Source: Leptospirillum sp.
GTDB taxonomy: Bacteria > Nitrospirota > Leptospirillia > Leptospirillales > Leptospirillaceae
Direction: 5' to 3'
DNA length: 14,089 nt
Assembly (NCBI GenBank): GCA_027346125.1
Contig: DAIEST010000114.1
Span: 1 to 14,089, forward strand
This document shows positions 6,985 to 13,313 of the stretch, in pieces. Below the pieces are notes generated by a model. It saw only the letters and a program-made list of their open reading frames with translations, ran no database searches and had not been told where the DNA came from. Both the position numbers and the translations under genes were made by a program. Numbering within the stretch: position 1 is the stretch's first letter; every line of letters starts with the position of its first letter.

Positions 6985-9440
6985 CAGCGCTTCATCTTCC
7001 GGACAACAGCCTTTTTCGAAACGCCCAGGTTGTCGGAATCAGATCGGTTCCCCTCATCGAAAGCTCCTTCCTTTTTACCGGGGAAGAGACAGTCCAGAAG
7101 AGAGTCCATATGTTCAACCAGATTCACTTTCAAATCCTTCCGGACTTCGGCTGGAACATCATCCAGGTCCTTTTCATTGAGGGACGGGATATAGACTTCC
7201 CTGATCCCCGCTTCCCGGGCACCGATCAGTTTTTCCTTGATCCCGCCGACCGGCAGGACACGGCCGGAAAGGGCTATTTCCCCTGTCATCGCAACGGTCG
7301 AAGAAACAGACGTGTTTGTGGCCAGAGACGCAATTGCGGAAGTCATCGTGATCCCGGCCGATGGTCCATCCTTCGGAATGGCTCCACCCGGAACATGGAT
7401 ATGAATCTCACTCTTTGAAAAGAATTCCTTGGGGATACCCAGACGTTCCGAACGTGACTGCACGAAAGAAAACGCTGTCCGGGCCGATTCCTTCATGACA
7501 TCTCCCAGCTGTCCGGTGAGAATGAATCCCTTTCCTCCAGAAATCGCAACCGATTCAATAAACAGGACATCGCCTCCGTTCGGCGTCCACGCAAGTCCCG
7601 TCACAACTCCCGGTGCAGCATCCGGAAGACGTTTCTGGGGTTCGATATATTCATTCCCCAGATATCGCTCCAGATCTTTCCCCATGATGACAATCTTGCG
7701 GGACCTTTTCTGTTCGAGCCGGGCCCTGACAACCTTCCGGAGCAGTGTGGCGATCTTTCGGTCAAGATTGCGGACACCGGCTTCCCTGGTGAACCCCCGA
7801 ATGAGACGGACTACCGCATCGTCCGTCAGGTCGAACTCTTTCGGGGCAAGCCGAAGTTCCTTCATCATCTTGGGAATCAGGTAGTTCCTCGCAATGTGGC
7901 GTTTTTCTTCCCATGTGTACCCCGGAAGACGGATGAGTTCCATCCTGTCCAAAAGAGGACTGGGAATCGACTGGAACACATTGGCCGTCGTGATGAAAAA
8001 CACCTTAGAGAGATCAAACGGCAGATCCAGGTAGTGATCCCTGAAATCCCTGTTTTGTGCTGTATCCAGAACTTCAAGAAGAGCTGATGCCGGATCCCCC
8101 CTGAAATCCCCTCCGACCTTATCGATCTCATCAAGCATGAGTACAGGATTTTTTGTTCCTGCCTTGCGCATTCCCTGAATAATCCTTCCGGGCATCGCCC
8201 CTACATAGGTCCGACGATGACCCCGGATTTCCGCTTCGTCCCTGACCCCTCCCAATGAAATCCGGACAAATTCCCTCCCCATGGCCCGGGCAATCGACTG
8301 CCCGAGCGTCGTTTTTCCAACCCCTGGAGGACCAATCAGACAAAGGACCGGTCCCCTGTATATACCATCATGAATCCGAGAAAGAACCGCCAGTTCGTCC
8401 AAAATCCTGTCCTTGATCTTTTCCAGACCATAGTGATCTTCGTCGAGAACAGTCCGAGCCCGGCCAAGGTCGAATGTTACCGGGGAGGTACTGTTCCAGG
8501 GAAGATCGAGGACGATGTCGAGATAGGTCCGGATGACACCCGACTCCTGAGACTGTGCGCTACCGAGACGCGCGAGGCGATCGAGCTCGCGAATCACTTC
8601 CCTGAGCACACCTTCAGGAAGACTGGCTTTCATCAAGCGATCACGGTACCTGACGATTTCTTCATCCCCTTCTGCGCCATCGCCCAACTCTTGATGAATC
8701 GCCTTGACCTGCTCCCGAAGAAAGAAGTCCCTCTGGCTCTTCTGAACTTCATCGTGAATCTTGGACTTGATCTTTCCGCCAAGTTCCAGAAGCTCAAGCT
8801 CCCTCTCAAGGTGAGAAGCGAGCGCCATCAGCTTTTCCTCTGCCGAGTCGGTTTCCAGGAACCTCTGCCGGTCTGCCAAAGGCATCTTGAGAAATGTAAC
8901 AACAAGATAGGCCAAGTGGTGGGGGTTATCGACATTCAGTGCCATTGTCTCAAACTCGTCCGGAAGATAGGGAGCCATCGCAGAAAGCTTTTTCACCTGC
9001 ACCAGAATCGTCCTCATCAAGGCTTCGACATTCACGTCCCGATCGGCGCCTTCCGGAGCGGATTCGATTTTTGCCCGGACCAGAGGATCTTCCTGGATCA
9101 CTTCCTGAACACGGACCCTGCGGTATCCCTGAACCATAATCGCCAGACCTCCGGCCGGAATGCGGAGGAGCTTGTGGATCAGAACAATGGTCCCGGTCTT
9201 GTAAATCTGGTCGGAGAGAGATTCTTTACCCATCTCCGACGATTCAGTTTCCACTAGTTCCACAGGTCGTTTTGCCACGCAGACCAACATTTTCGGGTCC
9301 CGGTTCATGGCTTCGTCGATTGCGGCAAGAGATCTCGGGTCGTGAAACGCCAACGATGTCAGAATATGCGGAAAGACTACCGTTTCCGGAAGAATGACGA
9401 CGGAGCACTCCTCTGGCGTCGGAAGGGATTCATCCGGCAC
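6984..9440 (-). CDS. lon: ATP-dependent protease La (LonA)
   Basis: Cytoplasmic AAA+ protease that unfolds and degrades damaged and regulatory proteins (818 aa with the chosen start). An N-terminal substrate-binding domain begins around VVILPETVVFPH. A helical segment follows, then the AAA+ module with Walker A GPPGVGKT (370-377) and Walker B VLMLDEID (433-440). The protease domain has KDGPSAG with catalytic Ser694 and GGIKEKL with catalytic Lys737; the Ser-Lys spacing of 43 equals that of E. coli Lon. The start is taken as GTG 9440-9438, because a strong AAGGAGGT lies four bases upstream. ATGs at 9458 and 9473 lack comparable sites. It overlaps the end of hsp20 by 11 bp and the start of nth by 1 bp. 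Confidence 0.96.
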   Translation of the reverse strand: MPDESLPTPEECSVVILPETVVFPHILTSLAFHDPRSLAAIDEAMNRDPKMLVCVAKRPVELVETESSEMGKESLSDQIYKTGTIVLIHKLLRIPAGGLAIMVQGYRRVRVQEVIQEDPLVRAKIESAPEGADRDVNVEALMRTILVQVKKLSAMAPYLPDEFETMALNVDNPHHLAYLVVTFLKMPLADRQRFLETDSAEEKLMALASHLERELELLELGGKIKSKIHDEVQKSQRDFFLREQVKAIHQELGDGAEGDEEIVRYRDRLMKASLPEGVLREVIRELDRLARLGSAQSQESGVIRTYLDIVLDLPWNSTSPVTFDLGRARTVLDEDHYGLEKIKDRILDELAVLSRIHDGIYRGPVLCLIGPPGVGKTTLGQSIARAMGREFVRISLGGVRDEAEIRGHRRTYVGAMPGRIIQGMRKAGTKNPVLMLDEIDKVGGDFRGDPASALLEVLDTAQNRDFRDHYLDLPFDLSKVFFITTANVFQSIPSPLLDRMELIRLPGYTWEEKRHIARNYLIPKMMKELRLAPKEFDLTDDAVVRLIRGFTREAGVRNLDRKIATLLRKVVRARLEQKRSRKIVIMGKDLERYLGNEYIEPQKRLPDAAPGVVTGLAWTPNGGDVLFIESVAISGGKGFILTGQLGDVMKESARTAFSFVQSRSERLGIPKEFFSKSEIHIHVPGGAIPKDGPSAGITMTSAIASLATNTSVSSTVAMTGEIALSGRVLPVGGIKEKLIGAREAGIREVYIPSLNEKDLDDVPAEVRKDLKVNLVEHMDSLLDCLFPGKKEGAFDEGNRSDSDNLGVSKKAVVRKMKR

Positions 9441-9891
9441 TTGTACCTCCTTCTCCATCGCTGACCGAAACAATGATCACTGGCTTCGGAGGTCTCTTTC
9501 CGATGGTAATCCGAAGAAATCCCATGGGGAATTCCGCACGGATAGACTGGGTATCGAGTCCTTCCGGAAGGGAAATGATCCGTTCGAAATCGCCGTAATT
9601 GATTTCCATCTGAAGATAGTTCCTCTTTTTCTGTGAACCATGGGTCTTGGATTCGTCCTTTCGGTGTCCCCGGACAATCAGGCGGCCACCATCAATCCCG
9701 ATGTTGATGTCGTCCTTGTGAATGCCCGCCAGTTCCATCTTGATGACCATGGAGTCTTCAGTTTCATAAATGTCCGTCATGGGCTGCCAATGGGCATCCC
9801 CCGGCGCGCGGAAGACGATTTCGGGGGAAATTCCCTTGGATACAGCTTCGACAAGCTGAAGAAACAAATGATCGATATCATGGGGTTTCAC
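9430..9891 (-). CDS. Small heat-shock protein (Hsp20/alpha-crystallin family)
   Basis: ATP-independent holdase chaperone of 153 aa. A short N-terminal arm (1-33) precedes an alpha-crystallin domain from about 34 to 133: PMTDIYETEDSMVIKMELAG, DDINIGIDGGRLIVRGHRK, then the family signature AEFPMGFLRITIGK at 119-132. A short tail contains an I-x-V/I-like stretch (VIIVSV) used for oligomer assembly. The start is GTG 9891-9889, since the closer ATG (embedded in the ligase stop) opens a frame that closes after three codons. GGGAGG lies about nine bases upstream, inside the last ligase codons. It sits 4 bp after the ligase stop and overlaps lon by 11 bp, which suggests the holdase and the protease are made together. 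Confidence 0.93.
   Translation of the reverse strand: MKPHDIDHLFLQLVEAVSKGISPEIVFRAPGDAHWQPMTDIYETEDSMVIKMELAGIHKDDINIGIDGGRLIVRGHRKDESKTHGSQKKRNYLQMEINYGDFERIISLPEGLDTQSIRAEFPMGFLRITIGKRPPKPVIIVSVSDGEGGTSAG
9445..9452 (-). promoter_or_regulatory. Strong ribosome binding site deciding the lon start
   Basis: AAGGAGGT on the minus strand, four bases before GTG 9440, is the strongest Shine-Dalgarno match near any gene start here. It lies inside the last codons of hsp20, so ribosomes on hsp20 pass over it. It argues for GTG 9440 over the upstream in-frame ATGs at 9458 and 9473. Confidence 0.7.
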
Positions 9892-9895
9892 TCTT

Positions 9896-11725
9896 TCATT
9901 CCTCCCGTTTTTTCACTACTTCCTCATTTCCAGGCTTCCGGTGTCGCGCAAGGAGGTTTCTCTGGCGATCGAACAGTGTCTTCACTTCGGAAACCGTTGT
10001 TGCATCCATTGGTCCTTTGTCTGCCCGGACCTGGGACACCATCCTCGGAAACCTTAACGCATACCCTTCCCCGTCGCCTTCTCTCCCACACATATGCTGG
10101 GGAGAGCGGGTAATGTCATCCGCCCGTACGGACACGACATAGCGCGGCTCAACCCAATATTCCGGCTCAATCTCGCTCAGGACAGACCGGGGGCGATCCG
10201 GCACTTCCGATGCATGAAGCATCTCCCTGAGAACGATCCAGTTTTCTTCGGTCAATCCTGAACCGATCCTCGCGATCGAAACAAACGCATCACGTTCGGG
10301 ATCATAAGCAGCCGCCAGAACGGCCCCGATTCCCAGTCTGGTCCGTTGACCTTTCCCCGCATAGTACCCGATAAGCACCAGATCAAGCGTGTCGGAAAGA
10401 GTTTCTTTATAGCTTCTTTTAAGCTTGATCCAGTTAAAATTCCTGGAACCGGCCGTGTACACCCCATCCTGCCGTTTTGCGATAATTCCCTCAAACCCTT
10501 CTTCCAGAACTTCATCAAAAAACTGGTCAATGATAGAAGGATGATCCGCCACAATCAGACGGGATGTTCCAAAAACACCAGCTGGAGCTGTTTCATGCTC
10601 ATCCATGGCAAAGGCATGGACAGGAAACAACTCCTCGATCCGTTTTCTTCTTTTCTGAAAAGGCTTCTCAAGCCAACTTTCCCCATCCAGATACATCAAG
10701 TCGAATACGAGTGCCTTGAGAGGGATTTCCAATGATTTTTCAAGAACATTATGCTTCCTTTTCCGGGTGATCGTCACCTGAAAAGGATGAAAACCTCCTG
10801 TATCAGCATTGTATCCGAGGGCTTCACCCTCAAAAATAACGGACCTGTTCCCAAACAAAATCCTGGTCGCTTCGACGATCTCCGGAAACATCGATGTTGT
10901 TTCTTCAAGATTCCGGGAAAACACCTGGACCCGAGATCCATCGGAGTGAACCTGGCAACGGAATCCGTCATATTTACTTTCCACGGCACAGACACCGATC
11001 TTGTCGAAGATCTCTTCCCCGGAAGACAACCGTTCGCAAAGTGCCATCCGGATCGGAAAGCCGGGAATGGGAGACAATGAGTTCACTCCTTCCATTCCTT
11101 CCTGGCCCAGAGCGGTCGCTACCCGTCCGAGATCCGAACATAAATTATAGGCCCTTTCGATTGAGGTCTTCGACTGTTTTCCACCCTGCCATTGGGCCAT
11201 CGCATCCACAATTGTGGCATCGCCGACACCAAGACGAAGCTTCCCGACGACAAACCGCGCGACAAATCTCCCCGACAGCGGGGAAAGACTCAGGAACAGT
11301 CCGGCCAGTGCCCGGACTTTTCCATCCTGGGAGCCCTCACCAGAATGTTCCGACAGCGCGCATAGCTCTTCAAAAACCGTTAAAAGAGGCAGGGATTTCC
11401 CGCTTCGCCCCTCCAGAACCTGTTCCACGAGAAATCCCGGATCTCCCAACGTTCCCAGAAGATCCTCCGGCCGGGATGAGAGAGGGATGGAAGCATCTGA
11501 AACGGCCCGTTCGACTGCCCTCAACACAAGCTTCGAGGACATCCCCATTTCGCCGCCACGAAAGGGAGGATTCAGTTGACCCTGGACCATATAGACAACA
11601 GGAGCCAACTCGGGAACGGAGAGACCTTTCAGAAGCTCACCCAGCATCCGGGCCATTTCTAGACGACTGGAAAGGCTTTCAAGGCGGGAAAAATATACGC
11701 AGACCTCATCAATTGATACCGACAA
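9896..11725 (-). CDS. ATP-dependent DNA ligase, archaeal/eukaryotic LigI-like
   Basis: Seals nicks in duplex DNA using ATP (609 aa). Residues 1-200 match the N-terminal DNA-binding domain of archaeal-type ligases (YFSRLE...SSRLEMARMLGELLKGL, VGKLRLGVGDA). The nucleotidyltransferase core has motif I ESKYDGFR with adenylated Lys251, motif III FDLMYLDGE at 341-349, motif IV EGFEGIIAK at 409-417 and motif V WIKLKRSY at 432-439. An OB-fold domain follows. The full domain set separates it from short LigD-type or phage ligases. Bacteria normally replicate with an NAD-dependent LigA, so this is an accessory ligase, probably of archaeal ancestry. The start is TTG 11725-11723, with GGAGG nine bases upstream; no ATG precedes the conserved N-terminus. 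It is the first gene of the run with hsp20, lon and nth. Confidence 0.93.
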   Translation of the reverse strand: MSVSIDEVCVYFSRLESLSSRLEMARMLGELLKGLSVPELAPVVYMVQGQLNPPFRGGEMGMSSKLVLRAVERAVSDASIPLSSRPEDLLGTLGDPGFLVEQVLEGRSGKSLPLLTVFEELCALSEHSGEGSQDGKVRALAGLFLSLSPLSGRFVARFVVGKLRLGVGDATIVDAMAQWQGGKQSKTSIERAYNLCSDLGRVATALGQEGMEGVNSLSPIPGFPIRMALCERLSSGEEIFDKIGVCAVESKYDGFRCQVHSDGSRVQVFSRNLEETTSMFPEIVEATRILFGNRSVIFEGEALGYNADTGGFHPFQVTITRKRKHNVLEKSLEIPLKALVFDLMYLDGESWLEKPFQKRRKRIEELFPVHAFAMDEHETAPAGVFGTSRLIVADHPSIIDQFFDEVLEEGFEGIIAKRQDGVYTAGSRNFNWIKLKRSYKETLSDTLDLVLIGYYAGKGQRTRLGIGAVLAAAYDPERDAFVSIARIGSGLTEENWIVLREMLHASEVPDRPRSVLSEIEPEYWVEPRYVVSVRADDITRSPQHMCGREGDGEGYALRFPRMVSQVRADKGPMDATTVSEVKTLFDRQRNLLARHRKPGNEEVVKKREE

Positions 11726-11800
11726 CCCCTGTGTCCTCCAGAACTGACTAAAGACGTCCTCTTTGTACCTGTTTTCGATTCGTTATAGAATGGAGAAGCA

Positions 11801-11829
11801 TTGGCATGTCCGAACAAGAACCATCATAG
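11801..11829 (+). promoter_or_regulatory. Possible promoter of the lipoprotein gene
   Basis: TTGGCA (11801-11806), 17 bp, then TCATAG (11824-11829). The -35 is nearly consensus and the -10 is weak. The start point would be near 11836, about 55 nt before the GTG start. It lies in the 165-bp divergent region shared with the ligase operon. Confidence 0.3.
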
Positions 11830-11833
11830 ACCC

Positions 11834-11862
11834 AGGATAAACGGTTCCAGTCATGCCAACAA
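11834..11862 (-). promoter_or_regulatory. Possible promoter of the ligase-hsp20-lon-nth operon
   Basis: On the minus strand, TTGTTG (11862-11857), 17 bp, then TATCCT (11839-11834). This would give a leader of about 100 nt before the ligase TTG start. The match is modest; an alternative -10 is TATAAC at 11787-11782. No CIRCE-type inverted repeat or other heat-shock operator is visible in the region. Confidence 0.25.
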
Positions 11863-11890
11863 AAACAACCTGTAGACGAGGGAGAGACCC

Positions 11891-12355
11891 GTGAACGTTC
11901 AAAAACATCGAATTGTTGCCGGAATGACCGGAACGGCCGGACTCCTTCTATTGGCTGCCTGTTCATTTACCTTTGGCGGGGGAGGTCCAGCCACAAGTAC
12001 TTCTGCTTCGTCCTCCGGGCAAAACAGGCAGATCACCAGTGAACAACCAACACCCCTTCCAATCGCATCACAACCTTCAGCAGCACTTGGTGGATCGCAA
12101 AGCCCTCTCGGCCTCGAACCCGTTGGAAGCGGGAACAACGACCAGAATTCCGCATCACAACTCATGTCGGAAGGAACCCTCGGATATGTACTGGACCATC
12201 TCTTCGGAGGCCCCAATCCGAACATTTCCAGACCCTTCCTTCCAGAGCCTGGGTACAGCCAGACTACAGCCGGAGGAATGCCAGGAGGACTTTGGCCTGG
12301 AAACTGGTGGATACAGGGGCAGGGAGGCGGATACAACCTGACCCACCTCCCCTGA
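11891..12355 (+). CDS. Small Pro/Gly/Ser-rich lipoprotein, function unknown
   Basis: A 154-residue protein with a clear type II signal peptide: basic start (MNVQKHR), hydrophobic core, and lipobox LAAC with Cys24 as the predicted lipidated residue. Ser at +2 gives no inner-membrane retention signal, so the outer membrane is likely by the enterobacterial rule. The mature part is low-complexity and rich in Ser, Gly, Pro, Gln and Asn up to about residue 90. A more ordered stretch follows (SEGTLGYVLDHLFGGPNPNI), then a Gly/Trp-rich tail (GGLWPGNWWIQGQGGGYN). I do not recognise a family. The start is GTG 11891, with AGGGAG six bases upstream. It converges on the Spy-like gene, with only 17 bp between the stops. 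Confidence 0.8.
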   Translation: MNVQKHRIVAGMTGTAGLLLLAACSFTFGGGGPATSTSASSSGQNRQITSEQPTPLPIASQPSAALGGSQSPLGLEPVGSGNNDQNSASQLMSEGTLGYVLDHLFGGPNPNISRPFLPEPGYSQTTAGGMPGGLWPGNWWIQGQGGGYNLTHLP

Positions 12356-12372
12356 CGATCGATTTGTGCAGC

Positions 12373-12900
12373 CTAGTGGGATGGAGACTTGGGTTTTTCT
12401 GTGCTCTGCTTTCTAAGCATTACGGACCAGTCCCGCCGCGCCTTGTCCCACTGATCCTTCTTCAGGATCCCCTGCACTCGGGCCAAGGAACGAATGGCAC
12501 TGTAGGTGACCTCACCCCTGAGGTCAGAGAGTCTCTGGATCTCCGGTTTCACTTTCTTGAGCGGAATTGGAAACATTCCCACATCTTTCGATAGTGAGCC
12601 TGCAACCCGGCCCATCTCCCGTCCCAGATCCTGGCTTTTCAGACGAAAATCCACCTGAATGTCCCTCAATTCACGGGCTTGCTCGGTGGTGAGACCCAGC
12701 TGTTTTTGCTGAGAAGAGATCCAGTTCAGAAATAAATCTGTTGAAATCACACTGTTCTGAACCGGATCCAGCTCTGACGCAAAAGCCTGGGAGGGCTTAA
12801 GGGAAGAGACCTCCAAACCGCCAGCCAAAACCATGAAGCCGATCAACACTGCGGTCAGGAACCCCTTGCCTGCCCGTTTCCACATCTTCTTCTCCATCAT
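12373..12900 (-). CDS. Exported Spy/CpxP-like (LTxxQ motif) periplasmic protein
   Basis: A 175-residue secreted protein. A basic N-terminus and hydrophobic core at about 13-27 precede a likely cleavage site around AFA-SE (residues 39-43). The mature part is almost all helical and charged. LGLTTEQARELRDIQ at 68-82 resembles the LTxxQ motif of Spy, CpxP, ZraP and metal-sensor CnrX-type proteins, and a second related stretch near the C-terminus (ILKKDQWDKAR, 145-155) resembles the family's repeat of that motif. These proteins act as periplasmic chaperones or stress/metal sensors; which applies here is unknown. Two ATGs are adjacent (12900 and 12897), and AAGGGA favours the second (six-base spacing). 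No histidine-rich metal site stands out. Membership is by motif only. Confidence 0.7.
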   Translation of the reverse strand: MMEKKMWKRAGKGFLTAVLIGFMVLAGGLEVSSLKPSQAFASELDPVQNSVISTDLFLNWISSQQKQLGLTTEQARELRDIQVDFRLKSQDLGREMGRVAGSLSKDVGMFPIPLKKVKPEIQRLSDLRGEVTYSAIRSLARVQGILKKDQWDKARRDWSVMLRKQSTEKPKSPSH

Positions 12901-13043
12901 TCATCCCTTCTGTGCTGTAATCCTTGGAGACCTGGCCAGAAACCCAGGCAGACGAAGACCTGACTCTTTGTCTCAGGAGATCTTCCCGATATATTACACA
13001 CGGTTAAGGCGAAAATCACGAACCTTTCACGCCGGCAAAAGCG

Positions 13044-13184
13044 GAACTCCTGGCACAACAACCGTGAAGACCGTCCCTTGATCGGCTTGACCGGCCTGAG
13101 CAACTTGACCAGCAGGCGATGAATACCGAACTGTGGGTCCACGCAGGCGAGCAGATGCACCTGATCCGGCAGGACTTCCATCCC
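13044..13184 (-). pseudogene. Remnant of an IS200/IS605-family Y1 transposase (TnpA)
   Basis: The minus-strand frame here reads GMEVLPDQVHLLACVDPQFGI, then HRLLVK, then IKGRSSRLLCQEF. This is the middle of a TnpA of the IS200/IS605 family, normally EVMPDHVHLL...KGRSSR.L..EF. The first His of the HUH active site is Gln (DQVHLL; codon CAG at 13163-13161), so the metal-binding site is destroyed. The usual N-terminal part and the C-terminal part with the nucleophilic Tyr are missing. An extra six residues sit before IKGRSSR. It is an inert fragment of a former element, next to the left end of an IS1380-type element that may have landed in or near it. Confidence 0.75.
13086..13110. repeat. Short direct repeat (CTTGACC, 18 bp apart) inside the TnpA remnant
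   Basis: CTTGACC occurs at 13086-13092 and 13104-13110, extending to CTTGACCgGC/CTTGACCaGC. The 18-bp period equals the six extra residues in the remnant (VKLLRP then VKPIKG), so this looks like an in-frame duplication that arose after, or during, decay. Confidence 0.4.
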
Positions 13185-13236
13185 CGGCACCTCGCTATTC
13201 CCTGATTCCGATATAGAGAAGTGTGGAAACAAAAAA

Positions 13237-13312
13237 AGCCCTCTTCCTGTTGGGTTTTCGGTGAGATACACTCTCACCTACGCGGTGAAAACCACAACGG
13301 AGAAGGAGGGCT
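13237..13312 (+). promoter_or_regulatory. Long inverted repeat burying the transposase ribosome binding site
   Basis: The arm 13237-13259 (starting AGCCCTC, ending GGTTTTC) pairs with 13287-13312 (starting GAAAACC, ending GAGGGCT). The pairing has only three one-base bulges in the 3' arm and one G-U pair. An inner stem GGTGAGA (13260-13266)/TCTCACC (13272-13278) with loop TACAC continues it, leaving an eight-base bulge at 13279-13286. The Shine-Dalgarno GAAGGAGGG (13302-13310) lies wholly inside the stem. Any transcript that starts upstream of 13237 would fold and hide the site; one starting inside the repeat would not. Confidence 0.6.
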
Positions 13313-13313
13313 G

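Larger units (their letters stand above)
12901..13313. other. 413-bp stretch without an intact gene, holding IS remnants
   Basis: Between the Spy-like gene and the IS1380-type transposase. From 12901 to about 13043 I see only the untranslated leader of the Spy-like gene and a weak inverted repeat (CCTGA...TCAGG at 12959-12977). From 13044 to 13184 is a dead IS200-type transposase fragment. From 13237 to 13312 is a long hairpin in the leader of the next transposase. An open frame of 126 codons (13277-12897, minus) runs through all of this, but only its middle part is recognisable, so it is not a real gene. Confidence 0.7.

Noticed and set aside
8370..9257. A 295-codon open frame on the plus strand inside lon
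   Set aside because: It is antisense to an unmistakable Lon coding region and has no recognisable motifs or ribosome binding site; a shadow of codon bias.
10894..11751. A 285-codon plus-strand open frame inside the ligase gene
   Set aside because: Antisense to conserved ligase sequence, with an Arg/Pro/Ser-rich composition typical of shadow frames.
12897..13277. A 126-residue minus-strand protein as a genuine gene
   Set aside because: Its first part reads through the IS1380 leader hairpin and only the middle 47 residues match a transposase that lacks its catalytic His; a chimeric frame over remnants.
13221..13313. Transposase starting at ATG 13221
   Set aside because: The 31 extra codons run through the inverted repeat; ATG 13314 has a strong Shine-Dalgarno and begins family-like sequence.
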